Of a DNA stretch of 64,000 nucleotides, positions 37,315-50,096 are shown in pieces. The DNA comes from Paramecium pentaurelia (Eukaryota > Ciliophora > Oligohymenophorea > Peniculida > Parameciidae). Location of the stretch: positions 62,001 through 126,000 of the forward strand of contig CAJJDO010000149.1 of the NCBI GenBank assembly GCA_905183005.1. The letters are read 5' to 3'. The notes beneath the pieces are model-generated. The model was not told the DNA's origin and ran no database searches. It worked only from the letters and a program-made list of their open reading frames with translations. A program made the position numbers and the translations under genes. How positions within the stretch are numbered: position 1 is the first letter of the stretch; the number at the start of each line of letters is the position of its first letter.

Positions 37315-37734
37315 TCATAATCCTAATTCACGTTTCAGTTTATCTAATCTCTCTCTGGCAGCCTTAATCTTCTCAGTTTCTAAATGTTCATGAACATACT
37401 CATCTATTAATTAATTCTATTCTGCTTGACTTTGTTATAATTTTTCTTAATATTTATTTATATTATCATTAAGTAGTTGAATCTCTGATGCTAATTTAGA
37501 AATTGTGTGTTCATTCTATCTTACTTATTCTCTCAATTCTATTTATTTTAATCCTCTCTTTTTAAGTTATTCCTTATTAATCTCTTCATCTGGATTATCA
37601 TCTTCTTCAATAACATCTGTAGACCATAACATTCTATGATTATCATATTCATATCTTATATTATCCACAACAAATTGTATTTTCTTAAGGGCATAGTCTT
37701 AAAAAAAAGAAAATTATTAATTTGCTGATGCCAT
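37315..37734 (-). CDS. Short coiled-coil protein, 139 aa
   Basis: Intronless, 140 codons. N-terminus FFQDYALKKIQFVVDNIRY, an acidic stretch (DVIEEDDNPDEEINKE), then a continuous heptad helix (TISKLASEIQLLNDNI, LETEKIKAARERLDKLKRE). No other motif. Size and layout resemble small subunits of coiled-coil complexes, but I cannot name one. Sits 14 bp upstream of the DNAJC17-like gene on the same strand; with such spacing they must have very short untranslated regions. Confidence 0.7.
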
Positions 37735-37793
37735 TTATATTTTAATTGATATTTAATATCTTATTATTTTAGAATCTATTTTTATTAAGTTTA

Positions 37794-39388
37794 TCAGATG
37801 AAAAAATACTTAAAAAATGAAGAATTAATTATGATATCTATAAATAAAAAAGAATTAAAATTAACAGTAGGATAAATTTGGCAATTTTGATTATCTATAA
37901 TTTAAATAAGAATCATATTTTCCAATTTTAATTATTTATCAAATCTAACAATATTGAAGCAGCCTATCTAAGTTATCAATAAAGAATTATTTACATTTGA
38001 ATTTTTACATTTCTATAATTAATTCCTTGCTTCATTTATTAATCTATCGTCAGGTTTACCTTACAATTAATTTGTATCAAACAATTTTTTAGCATCAATC
38101 TACATTTATACATAATAATTATGTTCCATATTTAATTATTCTTGCATTTTCCAAAGTTAATTTTTTTATGAAAATTTTGAATATAAATCAAGACTAGTCT
38201 ATTGTATTCATTTAAATTACTTAGATTAAATCTTGTGATTATTTTACAATATTATCATTCAAATAATTTATCAATTATTTAATACTCTCATATTGTAATT
38301 CTCCATTTTTTTCATTATTAATTTATTCATTATAGCATTCTGTCATTATAAAGTGTTAATATGCTAATTATTTTCTTAATTATTATAATTCCTCTATTTA
38401 TTAATACCTTTATTCTTCTACTTTTTTATCTTATCTTTATTAAAAACTAGGTCTTTAAACCCAAGTAGGTAATTTTTATATACTCTCCTCATTGATATCT
38501 TCAGCAGAAACTGATTTTTGAAGTACAGAAGCATTTGAAAGATCAAAAAGTTGATTCCATGAAGCTCGATTCTCCTCTTCAATAACAAGAGTCTACAATT
38601 AATCGATATATTTACGATTGTTAGAAATTCTTTTGAAAAAGTGCTTAGATCATTTTTAAATTATAAAGGTTATGTTTTGATGTTATGTAAGAGGTCTTCT
38701 TCATCCCTGCCCTTCCATGGTACATCAAAGTGCAACATTTCATAAAAAATAACTCCGATTGACCAAATATCACATTTAGTACTATAATGATGTCTCTCTA
38801 AGACTTATGGTGCCATATAAAGGGGACTTCCAACACAAGATTTAAGTAATTGTGAAGAATAATTCTCAACGTATTTAGCAAATCCAAAATCTGCAATTTT
38901 GACAGTACCCATATCATTTAGAACATTGGCTGGTTTCATATCTCGATGAATAACTCCACTCTTAATTAATTCTTTAAAACCTTCTAATATTTATAGCATA
39001 ATATCAATAGCCTAGACCATATAGTAAAGAGTATACTTATTATTCACTAATATTCTTGCTAGCAATCAATGATTTAAGATCTCCACTACGACACATTTCA
39101 GTCACAATGAACAAGGATTTCTTAGTAGCCAAGAGTTCAACAAATTTCACTATATTCTTGTGATTCAGTTTACTCATGATTTCTATCTCCTACACTTAGA
39201 TGATTTTGAATAGATAATTTACCTATTTGTTTTCGTAAGTACTTATCCTTTTCGAAAAGGATCAAGTCTAATTTCTTGATGGCAACTGTTTCATTATTGA
39301 GAGTGTTTAATCCTTCGTACACTTTACCATACGCTCCTTATCCGAGACAATTTATTTCATCGTATGTATAATGACCAATTTACTTCAT
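37794..39388 (-). CDS. Atg1/ULK-like Ser/Thr protein kinase, 498 aa
   Basis: ATG at 39388 and TGA at 37794. Introns 39195-39222, 39012-39036, 38593-38615 and 38199-38220 leave 499 codons. Kinase domain residues ~8-270: LGQGAYGKVYEG (glycine loop), AIKKLD (Lys), HRDMKPANVL (catalytic Asp), ADFGFAKYV (DFG), and WSIGVIFYEML. The activation segment ends SPLYMAPQVL: the usual APE Glu is Gln, encoded by TAA. NRASWNQLF after the lobe is typical of ULK/Atg1 kinases. The C-terminal 220 residues are Gln-rich coiled coil. Family role: autophagy initiation or ciliary kinases (ULK4/fused branch). Head-to-head with the LRR gene, 10 bp between starts. Confidence 0.85.
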
Positions 39389-39398
39389 TAATAAAATT

Positions 39399-42300
39399 AT
39401 GTTGTTTGAGAAACTCAAGATCTATAACACTCCAGCCAAATTGTTGGAGAAATTAAGAGAAGTTCGCAAGCAATAAGAACAAGAAGAACAATAGGGATCA
39501 GATAACAAGGTCCCAGAAATATAGAAGATCGGTACTACGACATAGCCCTTATCTAGTGCGGCAATCAAGTTAAAGAAGTACGTGGACTAGCCTAAATCAA
39601 AAGTCTCCCCTTGTTAAATCACAACTTGATATTGTGAAAATGCGAATGCCATCCACCAATATGAATTCATGTACTCGTATTACAGAGATACCTATACGAT
39701 AGAGGATGTAAATGCATACTATTCGTACCAATGACAACGAAGAACTAAAGGAGATGCATTAGAACCTAAGGATGGAGACTATGTAGGATCTTTACCAAGA
39801 GGATCAGAAACTCATAGATCAACTAAACGAAGAAGCCTAAGTCTTATCATAAAGACTTACAGTCAAGGAAGAAAGCAGTACAGTGCGTCCATTTAATCGT
39901 AAACATCATTAACCAAATTAAACTCAAAGACCATAGAGAAGAGGTGCTACGCTAATAGCTCCTACAAAACTTGAAGATCTCAAAAGATAATAGCCTTATC
40001 TCTATGAGGATCGTTAGGATCAACCTTATGATGATTTATCAGATCGAGGAAAATTTCTAAAAAATTATAGATTAGGAAAGTAAGTTACTTTTATCCTACA
40101 TGAATAGTAAAAACCTACAGAAGATTAATCAAAAAGACTTTAGGAGTACTGCCAAAAATTTTAAGAGACTTGAAGAATATGCTTAATTCTATAAACAACA
40201 ACCCAACATCTATTTGTAATTAAATAAGAGTTCTTAAGGTATTAATTTTATATTGAGTCTCAGTCTACAATATCTTTCAATCTGGTCTTGGTTTAATAAA
40301 TTCCAATTATTCCATTTAAACTGCAGAATCACAAGGAATGCTTAGGAATGAGTCTAAAATTAGGGTATTCACAGAAGCTCTCTAATCTCCTCAATGTAAA
40401 TCAATTACTCAATTGAAACTCAGTCATAATCAATTAACATCACCAAAAATAAAGAGTTTAGTTGAAAATTTCCCTTAATAAATTCAAGATTTGGATCTCA
40501 ATAATAATGGATTGGATTCAAAAGCCTGTGAAACTTTGGCTAAGTATATGTAAAAATCAAGAGTAAAGAAACTCTCCTTGGAAAACAATAAAATTGGAGA
40601 TCTAGGTGCCAATTATCTTTTTGTTGCATTGTAAGATAATGATTACTTAACTTTGTTAAATCTAAGTCGTAACAATCTGACAGGTAATTATATGATTATT
40701 CTAAATTTAGATAATTGTACTAATGATTTATCAAATTATTTGAAGAAATCAAATGTACTTTTTGAATTATATTTACACTTCAATTCTATTAATAGTAAAG
40801 GAGGCATTAATATATGGAAAGCTCTTTACAAGAATTCAAGTGTAAAGGTTTTTGATATATCATACAATCGTACAGCTTCATTTGAGTGTGCTCAATAGAT
40901 GGCCAAAGTCATTGCTAAACCATATCCTGAATTAATGCATATAGATGTATCACATAATGGATTCGATGAACCCTCTTCTATTGAAATCATGAAGGCTCTG
41001 AATATAAATCAAAATATATATGGATTTCATTATGAAGGAAATTGTCCCAAATTCGCAGTGGATGCTACTGGTCATCTCAGAGACACTGAAGCAGAAGAAT
41101 TAACAAGATAGAAAAAAATTGAAGAATGCAGAAAAAATCCATAGACTTCTCTTAAATTATTAGATGATGACATTCCTGTTTAACCAAAAAAGAGTATTCA
41201 TAAAAAAGAAGAAATTCATTAGGTTCATCGATTTAGAAGAATATGGGGAATGAAACCAGTTAAATAAAATCAATAATTTGATAAATAAAGAGATTCTTGT
41301 TGGATTTGTGAAGGATGGGAAGAAGTCAAATTCACTTGGAGTCCAGGTAAATCTGGAGGTATGAATAATGATCCAATCTTTTTGCATGTCAATTTTGATG
41401 GTTATCGTCCTGTTTTAATGAACCCTCATTAAGGAGAATATCATTTATATAGAATGTGTCCACCCAATTAAAGGATTCTGTATTTCTTCAGTAATCCAAT
41501 TCTTGGAATCTAAACCACTGCAAAAAATTAAATGATTATGCAAACTCCTTAAAATGATCCAATTGCTTAAGGATTACAAGAATTTCTATATAATGGAGAT
41601 ATCTTAATTGAAGGTAACAAAATGACTTTTGTGAATGAAGTATTCACTGAAGGAAAACATACTGTGGTTGATAAATATATTCCTAAGATATTCAGTAAAC
41701 CCAGAGAGGAAGAGAGAACATATGATTTAACTTAATACATGAATAAAAAATAAGCATTTTGGAGTTATGAAATTTCAATATTCAAAAATTACCAACCAGA
41801 CAATGATGAATTAATTGATGAATGTTTTGAATATGATTTTCAAACTTCAAAAATAAACAGGATAGTACGTGATCCTTAAGAGTTGATGGAAGTAAAGGAA
41901 ATCTTAAGGGAATATTATCCATATATCTTTGCTAGTTATAAATTCTATGCTTCTACTCTAATTGGAGCGAGTGTAAAATAGTTGATTTATATGAATAGAT
42001 TCCCTGTATTTCATCAAATGCTTTTTTCGATTTTATTGGTTAGACTGCAGTGTTGACTGACAAATTCAGACCTGGAGATATCGATTTGAATTTCATATCG
42101 ACATCAAATGTTAAGGATATTCAATATCCAAATGTTTATGAAAAGGCATTAGTAAGATACCAATTTATGGAAGTACTCGTAAGAATTGCACTTGATAAGT
42201 ATACTAGAACAGGAATATGTAAATCAATGAAATTAAGTGTCTTGAAATTATTTGAGGATGATTTTGTTAAGGCCAGATTACAGGAAATAGATAAAGCTTA

Positions 42301-43107
42301 AGATTGGAGAGATTTGAGATTATGGAATGAGCAATGTGATATATTGATAAGTAAAAAAATGTAATATTAATAGAGGATCGATTACCCATGCTTAAATTAT
42401 TATTTAAATTTACATCAAAATTGAATCCTAAGTAGAAATTCTATAAACACACTTGGATTCAATTTAAGGATTTTAGAGATTTAATGCTTAGATGTGATTT
42501 GTATTGTGATATCTTTGTAGAGAGAGATGCTTATTTGGCTTATTTGTTATCTATGCAAACCCAAGTAGATGAATTATATAGTTTGAGACATTTTTAAATG
42601 GAATTCTATGAATTTAATGAAGCTTTATGTAGATGTGCTGAGAAGTTATCATTAATTAGAACTAAGGATATTTTGAGTATTGATGATAGAAGACAAGAAC
42701 CACTTCATAAGAAAATTGATGCCTTTTTACTTCTTATCTATTTAAGGGCTGGAGATGCTATAAAATAGTAATTGAAAGAATCTGAAGATTTTACTGATTT
42801 TGATAAATGTATGACTAGAAAATAAAAGACTTTATAACAATAAATAGAAGAAATGGGTAGTGAGGAAGAAGATAAACCATATAATCCAGCAGTAGAAGCT
42901 GTATCATTAGAGGAATAATTGAAATAAGTTCCAGTCTAAACAATTTAAACAGGAATGAAATTAAAGAAAGCCTTATCTTTTTTCACAGTTATAAAGTAGA
43001 TGCAATAACAGAAGCAATTAAAATAAAATTTCTTATTGACTAATGTTGTTTAATACTTTAAGTAAAGAGAGGAGGAAATGTTACAAAATGAGATGGAATA
43101 AGCATGA
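39399..43107 (+). CDS. LRR protein with CWICEGW domain, copy 1 (1,193 aa)
   Basis: ATG at 39399 and TGA at 43105-43107. Five introns (about 25, 28, 25, 26, 23 nt, the last two near 41974 and 42352) leave 1,194 codons. Layout: Arg/Ser-rich N-terminus, RNI-type leucine-rich repeats at ~300-560 (KLSLENNKIGDLGANYLF, SVKVFDISYN, LMHIDVSHNGFDEPSS), a conserved block DSCWICEGWEEVKFTWSP followed by a beta-rich region (FDGYRPVLMNP, MCPPNQRILYFFSNPI), then a long helical C-terminus. The tandem paralogue follows 40 bp downstream. LRR proteins of this type often scaffold cytoskeletal complexes; the CWICEGW domain has no function I know. Confidence 0.85.
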
Positions 43108-43147
43108 CTTTTGATTATATATATATTTATTTATATATAATAATAAC

Positions 43148-46100
43148 ATGAAGGATGATTATTCTGAACTAACAACCTTGGGTACTTCGAGTTCCTCTGC
43201 ATATCGTAGATTAGTTTTCTTGTAAAAGAGTGATGTTTCAGAATTGTATACTGATTTAACCAATGAACGAAATGCTTAGTAGAAAAATAAGAAATAACTG
43301 TTTTAGAAGAGATTCCAATGTGTGTAAGAATAGAATGAGAGTTTTGAGGCATAAGACTAATTGTTAAAAATGGAAATTAATGATTGGTAAGGTTTCTTAG
43401 AAAAGGAACACAATGCCATTTAATAAATCAATAATGAAGATATAACCAAAAAAGAAATCAAATCCCCTTTAACATTAAAGATGAAGACTAACCCAAGTAT
43501 GGTAAGTCCCACAAATGATAGAACTAATTACTTTTATAAGATGAAACTAGGCAAGTATTTTTTCATTAATCATCTTAAGCAAGCAACTATCAGTTATCAA
43601 TACTCAAGATTTTTTGAAGACTGTTCGCTATTCCTAGAAATTTGAAGATTATTCTAAATTATATAAATAGCAACCACATAATCTATACTTAAGTTTAAAC
43701 TTCTCATAACCTGAAAGAGTCCCTAAAACTTTTGGTTTGATTCAGAATACTCGATCTTTAGTAACTGCTAATGCTAGCAGATCAATAAAAAATAGTGAAG
43801 ATGGTAATGCATTCTCCAATGCAATGCTTACTTAATAAAGTAGATAAATTCAAGCCATGTAATTAAATCATAATTAATTTACTCCGAAATAATTAAGAGA
43901 TATACTACTTACATTTCCAATTACATTGAAAGATTTAGAATTATAAAATTGTAAATTAAATTATATGCATATGGAAATTTTGATGTCATTCGTAGGAAAA
44001 AATCAAATATATAAATTAAATCTTGAATGTAATAATATTCGTGATTTGGGAACACAAATAATAATGAAACATCTTCTCAATAATAATACATTATAATCAC
44101 TTAATCTTAATAATAATTAAATCACAGAATGTTCAAGTACATCAATTTCGAATCTTTTAAAATAGACTCAACGTCTTTTAGAATTTTATCTTGGTTATAA
44201 TTACTTTAACGCAAGTGCTGGTACTACTATTTGGAAAGCAATGTACAAAAATACTAGTGTTAAAATATTAGATTTGTCTCATAATAATATTGCATCTGTT
44301 GAATGTGCTTAATCAATTAATAAAGCTGTATCAAGACCTTATAATGAATTATTACATGTAGATCTTTCTTTTAATAAATTTACATATCCATAAGCCTAAA
44401 TCATTGCAGAGGCACTATAAAAAAATGAAACTATTTATGGTTTTCATTTTGAAGGTAATTAAGCTGAATTATGTGTTAATGCTAATGGATTTTTAATTAA
44501 TAATATTGTATATCATTCATAATTAAAAGATAAATTAATTTAACTATATAAATAACCATAATATTTCAAATTATTAGAGGAGGCTAAAGTTGAATAAACT
44601 CAAATAAGAAGAGAAGAATCACTTGTAATGCCTTTTAGTAGATCAAGGAAAATTAGATCAACTAAATTGAATGTTTAGAAAGTAAATGAAATAAATAAAT
44701 TGGATACATGTTGGATATGTGAAGGATGGTAAGAAATTAAATTTGAATGGATAGCCCATAAATCTGGAAGTTTATATAATGAACCTATCTTTATTCATTT
44801 TGATTTTGAAGATTATCGACCTTTATTAATGACATTTCTTAATAATGAATTCTTTTTTATTAAAATGTGTCCTCCAAATAAAGAAATACATTACTTCTTT
44901 ACTAATCCAATACTTGGAGTTCAATAACCAGCTATGGATTAAAATATTAAAAATATGTAAATATAATCTATTCCATTTTTGTACAATGATGAAATATTGG
45001 TTGATGGAAATGTAATGGATTAAGTTAATGTTTTAAGAACAACCAATAAATAATAATTATTTGATAAATATATGCCAATGGTATAATGTAAACCTAGAGA
45101 ACCAATGGCTAAATTTGATTTTTCTCCTTATTTGAATATAAAAAAACATAGATGGTCAGTAGAGAGTTCAATATTTAAACATTTTTAACCAGATACCCCA
45201 TAATTAATTGATGAATGCTTTGAATTTGATTTTTAGAATTCAAAAGTTACTCGTTTAGTAAAAGATACAGAATTATTGGAAATAAAAGAGAATTTAAAGA
45301 TTTTATATCGTCAATTATTCCATATATATAAATATCATGCATCTGGTTCATTAGGAAGCCCAATACCATGCATAATGATTTAAGACTATATTGACTTTTT
45401 AGTATAGACTTCATTGATGGATGGATATAAGACAAATGATATTGATATTAGTTTTACATCAACAACTGCAGCAAAGGATGTTCAATTTCCATAAGCATTT
45501 GATAAAGGATTAGTACGTTGTTAATTATTGGAAATAATGATAAGAATGTGTAATGATAAATATCTCAGATAAGGAATATGCACTACTATGACTGAGGCTA
45601 TAACTTTAGTCACAAAATAAGCTTAAGATTACTTTGCTAAATTTGATTAGGCTTAGATGTGGAGAAAGAGTAGATTATGGAATTAAAAATGCGATATCAT
45701 ACTTAATGATAGATTGGCTATGTTGAAATCTCTTTTTAAATATATATGTAAATTAAGTAAGAAAGATAAATTGGTATGCAAATATGATTATATTTCTGTC
45801 TAAGATTTTAAAGATTGGATTGTATAATCAAAATTAATTTGTGATGATTTAAGTGAAAGAGAATGTTATTTAATATATTTACAATCTATGATAACTTAAA
45901 AAGATGAACTCTATTCTAGTAAACATTATTAAATGAATTTTCATGAATTTATAGAAAGTGTAGGTAGACTTGCTGAGAAATTATCTATTATAAGAGGAGA
46001 TAAACCTATGGATATAGATGATAGAAGAGCTAAAGATCTAACATCAAAATTAGATGGATTTTTATTATATGTTTACTTGGTTATAGGAAATGATATGAAA

Positions 46101-46412
46101 TAAGCATTGCCTCCAAATGATCCAGATATAAGAGGAGTAGATAAGTGTATGATTAATGATTTTAAGTCTTTGAAGTAAAAATTAGAAGATTCATTTACTG
46201 ATGGAGATGAACCACCTTATGATCCAAGAGTTGAATTACCACATCTATCCAGTTAAATAACAAATCTCTTAGGAAATACAATTGGTGGAAAAAAACAAAC
46301 GTTAAGATAATAACTAAAATAAGTTAAAAGGGAAGAATAGAAGTTCTCTCCAATTAATTTTGTTTAGTACTTTAAAAGTATTTAATAAGTTCATGTGGAT
46401 CATGATGATTGA
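43148..46412 (+). CDS. LRR protein with CWICEGW domain, copy 2 (1,079 aa)
   Basis: ATG at 43148 and TGA at 46410-46412. One intron at about 43555-43579 (25 nt) leaves 1,080 codons. Same architecture as copy 1: LKDLELQNCKLNYMHM and SVKILDLSHNNIASVECAQ repeats, DTCWICEGWQEIKFEW, EDYRPLLM, KMCPPNKEIHYFFTNPILG, QLIDECFEFDF, and the DDRRAKDLTSKLDGFLLYVY helix near the end. The N-terminus differs from copy 1. It has fewer introns than copy 1, so introns were lost or gained after duplication. The stop is 8 bp from the stop of the convergent coiled-coil gene. Confidence 0.87.
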
Positions 46413-46420
46413 TAAGTTAT

Positions 46421-47360
46421 TCAGATTTAGATCTTCTTTAAATATTCTTTTTATTGGTCTTTAATAACATTCTTCAATTATCTTAAACATAAATATTCTT
46501 ATTATGCTACTTATCTTTCTTTAAAAGTTGATAACATAAGTTATTCAATAACATCTAATTAGACTCCTAATTTTTATGGTAATTTTTATTTTAATTCAAT
46601 TCTAAAAAATAATAAAATAATTAATACTTATTAAGTGAAATAACTTATGATATATTTAAATTGATTTATTATTGTAATGCATCTATACAATCTCTCTTTA
46701 CTTTAATTTATTATTCCTAATAATTATTAATATATTTTTATTATACATTCTTTTGCAAATTCTATTATTAAACTTCTAATTTTTTAGATTGCAATAATAA
46801 TTAAGAATGTTTTTTATTTAAATCAATTTCCAAGATATCTAATTTATTATTTAATATCTTCAATTCATCATCTTTACTTTGATATTCTTACTTCATTTTT
46901 TAAAGTTTCTCTCTTTCTCTATTCAAATCCTCTGAATTATCTACATCATTCTATTATTTCAATTATTTTAAACGTTCCTAATTAATTACTTTAGTTTTAC
47001 TTATAATTTCTCATTCTCTTTTCTTAAAATATCAACTTCATAATCTTTAGCATCTTCAAAATCTAATTAATATGGAGATGGAGAATTTGATCCATTTTGA
47101 GTATTCATTTTAACACTACATTTTTTAGAATGATAACGAGATGTTCTTCTTTTCCTTGCTGAATCCTAGATCATTAGATTCTTTTCAATTGCTTCTAACT
47201 TCTTTTAAACATCTTTTATTGAAATTGTCTCATTTTTTTAACCTAATGGTTGAGTATTCTATTGTATCACTCTAACTTATCCTTATACTATTTTCTGAAT
47301 ATTCACATTTGAGTTTTCTATCAACGTTTTTTGGAACAATTCATATAGTTTTTCGTCCAT
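46421..47360 (-). CDS. Coiled-coil protein, 296 aa
   Basis: ATG at 47360 and TGA at 46421. Two introns (23 nt near 46975-46997, 26 nt near 46576-46601) leave 297 codons. N-terminus MDEKLYELFQKTLIENSN, then a basic Ser-rich stretch (RKRRTSRYHSKK) and ~170 residues of heptad helix (LNNKLDILEIDLNKKHSQ). No catalytic motif. Coordinates of the second intron are less sure than the first. Confidence 0.72.
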
Positions 47361-47438
47361 CTTTAACGAATTTATATATATATATTATATATAAGAATAA
47401 TAAATAACGGGAAAAATATAAAAATTAATAAATTAATT

Positions 47439-47912
47439 ATGGGAAATTCAGGAATACGAAAATTATGGTTTTTAGATTCTCCTGTTGAAACTCCATTTAA
47501 ATCCATTCATGAAATCAATGTCATCAATATAAATAAATCTGAAGAATCACTCTCTCAATATTAAGGTTAAAAAGTTGTAATAGTTAATGTTGCCATCGAT
47601 TCTCCTGAATTGAATGACCAATTAAACTATTTGAAATCTCTACCCTATTAAGTACTTCTCTTTCCTTAATGTGATCACAAATTCACTTATTAGTAGATAG
47701 CAGATAAATTATAAGGATTTAAAGTTTTTTAGAAAGTGGAATTTAATGGTTAATTTACTCACCCATTATACAAATTTTTAAAGAGACAAACTCCGTAATT
47801 GTATGATGAGAAGCTGGCTAACGGTAGAAAAATCAACTAAGACTTCTGTAAATTTTTGATTTCAGAAGAAGGTTAACCAATTAAGTATTTGTTGCAAAAT
47901 GAGAAATTATGA
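47439..47912 (+). CDS. Glutathione-peroxidase-fold protein lacking the peroxidatic residue
   Basis: Intronless, 158 codons, near the usual GPx length. QGQKVVIVNVAIDSPELNDQ aligns with the GPx signature GKVVLIVNVASxCGxT, VLLFPQCDHKF with the FPCNQF motif, and VEFNGQFTHPLYKFLKRQTP with the KxxVNGxxAHPLYxFLK block. The Cys/Sec of the first motif is absent (NVAIDSPEL) and the Trp-Asn of the C-terminal WNFxKFL is replaced (INQDFCKFLISEEG). So the fold is kept while the catalytic tetrad is largely lost. Function unknown: a sensor, scaffold or decaying copy. Confidence 0.75.
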
Positions 47913-49194
47913 TTTTATTTATATTTAGACATTTATATAGAGTTCAACATTATATCAACAATTCTTATTAAAAAAGACACTAACATTAAAAGCAAAGAAC
48001 TAGCCTTCCAATATTCTACACCATCTAAATTAAGCACTTAAAAATTAAAATTTGAGACTCTCATTTAATTTGATCCAATATGAACATTAGTAAAATGTCT
48101 TTCTTGCCATAAATCTTTGATTTAATCACTAATCTACATTGAGCCAAATATTCTGGTTACTAGATTTAGTAATCAATCGTATTAAAGCCCTCTTAGATTC
48201 TAATTATATTGTGTTTAAGATCTCCCTTTAAAATTTCACATTTGCTGGTAGTATACTAGGATAAATCAAAGATTTAAAGAGTGACTTAAAATTTAGAATT
48301 AAAACTCAATATAAAAGAGTTTACTATTAATTATTCAACTGCAAGAGAAAAAGTTATCTTGGAGAAACTAAAAGTAAAGAGAAGGCTGTTACTTATTATA
48401 TTCTATTTAAAGTATTCCCTACAGACATTCTTTAAGGTTTTTATCAATTGTGATCTATGAAAATTATTAATCAAATGATGAGAAAAATTTTAAGATTTTT
48501 ATAAATAAGGTCTTTTTTTGATTATTTTAGTAGTATTTAATTAATAAGTGTAACTGTGAATAATGATGAATAAGAGTTATTTTTAGATTATTTAAATCTT
48601 TTCTTGTCAAAAAAGAAAATTGAGTCACCTTGATTGTATAATTAAAACATCTCTATTATATCCTCAAATTTATAAATGCAATATAAGATAAGAGAGTTTA
48701 TTAATGATGCTTTTGGGGGGATAATGCTTTTTTAATAAAAAATGATGATAAAACTTTTGATAAATTTTATAAGAGTGTTGTAAGAGTAAACCAAAGAATG
48801 ATCATTAAATAACATTATAAAGCTTTATGAAATCTATCATAAAAATGATGAGAATAGATTTACCTGATTTTTAATTAGCAACTTATTTTTTAATATTCAA
48901 CTTCTATTTATTTATAATTATAAATATTTTTCTACAATCTCTTTAGAGTGTCCAAAATATGAATATTTCAAATAACATTTATTGAAACATATATAATAAA
49001 GTATTATATTTATATTTTTGGGATAATAAAAATTAGTCTGCTTTTGCTTGTCGGTTGTTATTTTATCAAATTACAAAACGATATATTTGGTCTTGTATAT
49101 ATGAGTAATGAGTTAAGTAGAATGATTTATGTATATATATTAGTGTTGAAGTACAAAATAATACAAAAATAAACTCAATTCGCTCTCTAGACAT
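47913..49194 (+). pseudogene. Degenerate coding region (about 48080-48835) in a long spacer
   Basis: Plus-strand blocks read like protein in successive frames: MSFLPQIFDLITNLH, then WLLDLVINRIKALLDSNYIV and KRKSYLGETKSKEKAVTYY one frame over, then NNDEQELFLDYLNLFLSKKK, then DNAFLIKNDDKTFDKFYKSV. In-frame TGAs separate them and no plausible 18-35 nt introns fix the first and last joints; adding one base near 48149 would fuse the first two blocks. I do not recognise the family. 47913-48080 and 48840-49194 hold nothing else recognised. Confidence 0.4.
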
Positions 49195-49377
49195 TCAAAA
49201 AGTTCTTTTTTGTTTAATTGTTTAAATGAATTTAAATTCTGGAGATTCTGGAACAATAATATGTGTTTCATTATCATCTTGTTATAAATTATCTTCTATC
49301 AAGAACATTTCCTCTTATTATCTATTAAGTTCTTTATTCTTAATGAATTTATTGTTTTTGATTCCTAAGAAATCCAT
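49195..49377 (-). CDS. Very short protein, 60 aa
   Basis: Intronless, 61 codons, MDFLGIKNNKFIKNKELN... with a central acidic stretch (EEMFLIEDNLQQDDNE) and IIVPESPEFKF near the end. Codon use is like its neighbours and it lies between a decayed region and the RRM gene. Could also be a 3' exon; no family recognised. Confidence 0.5.
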
Positions 49378-49458
49378 ATTATTTTAATTTAAATTTATAT
49401 GATACACTATAAATTAAAAGAAATATATAAATTGTATAAATTATTCATTCGGTTTATT

Positions 49459-50079
49459 TCATTTTGATTAACTTCTACTTCTACTTCTACTATTTTATTT
49501 ATTATTATTTAACTCTTTTTATTAAATACCTATTCTGATTTTAAGTTAACATCCTTTCAATTCTAAATCAAGCATTGTTACACTTTATGCTTCACTAATG
49601 GTATTATATTCAATAAATGCTCTCCTTTTAGTAAATTAAGATCCTTCATTACGAGGAATTTCAATAGACACAATTGTTCCATATTATGAAAAGAATTCAA
49701 CAATTTCTTTATCACTTATTTTTAATGGAAGTCCTTAGACAAATATAGTTTTTTGATCATGATCAATTTCATCAGCATCTTCTATCAATTCTTCTTCATC
49801 ATCTATATCATCAACTCCTTCAATATCAGAATCTAACCATTCAATTTTTTTTTATTTTTAATTAGATTATTCAATAATCTCTTCTTTTTCTTCTACAATT
49901 TCGATCTCATTTTCTTCTTCTTATTTCTTTTACTGTATTTATTATTCTAATTAAACTGGTTATTCTTCATCTTCAGAGGGAGGCAACTGAACTTTTTCTA
50001 ATATTGCTTAATCATCCACATCTTAAAATTCTTATTGCCATTCTTTATGTTTCTTTTAGAATTGAAATTATTTTTTCAT
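49459..50079 (-). CDS. RRM RNA-binding protein with acidic N-terminus, 206 aa
   Basis: Intronless, 207 codons. Residues ~1-110 are Gln/Glu/Asp-rich with acidic runs (DDIDDEEELIEDADEIDHD), as in nucleolin. Then one RRM: RNP2 TIFVQGLP, IVEFFSQYGTIVSIEIP, RNP1 KRRAFIEY, CQLKIRIG. A short RS-type tail follows (SRSRSRSQSK). Likely nuclear or nucleolar RNA binding. Its start is 17 bp from the stop of the TIM22-like gene, same strand. Confidence 0.85.
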
Positions 50080-50096
50080 TTTAATAATAAAATATA

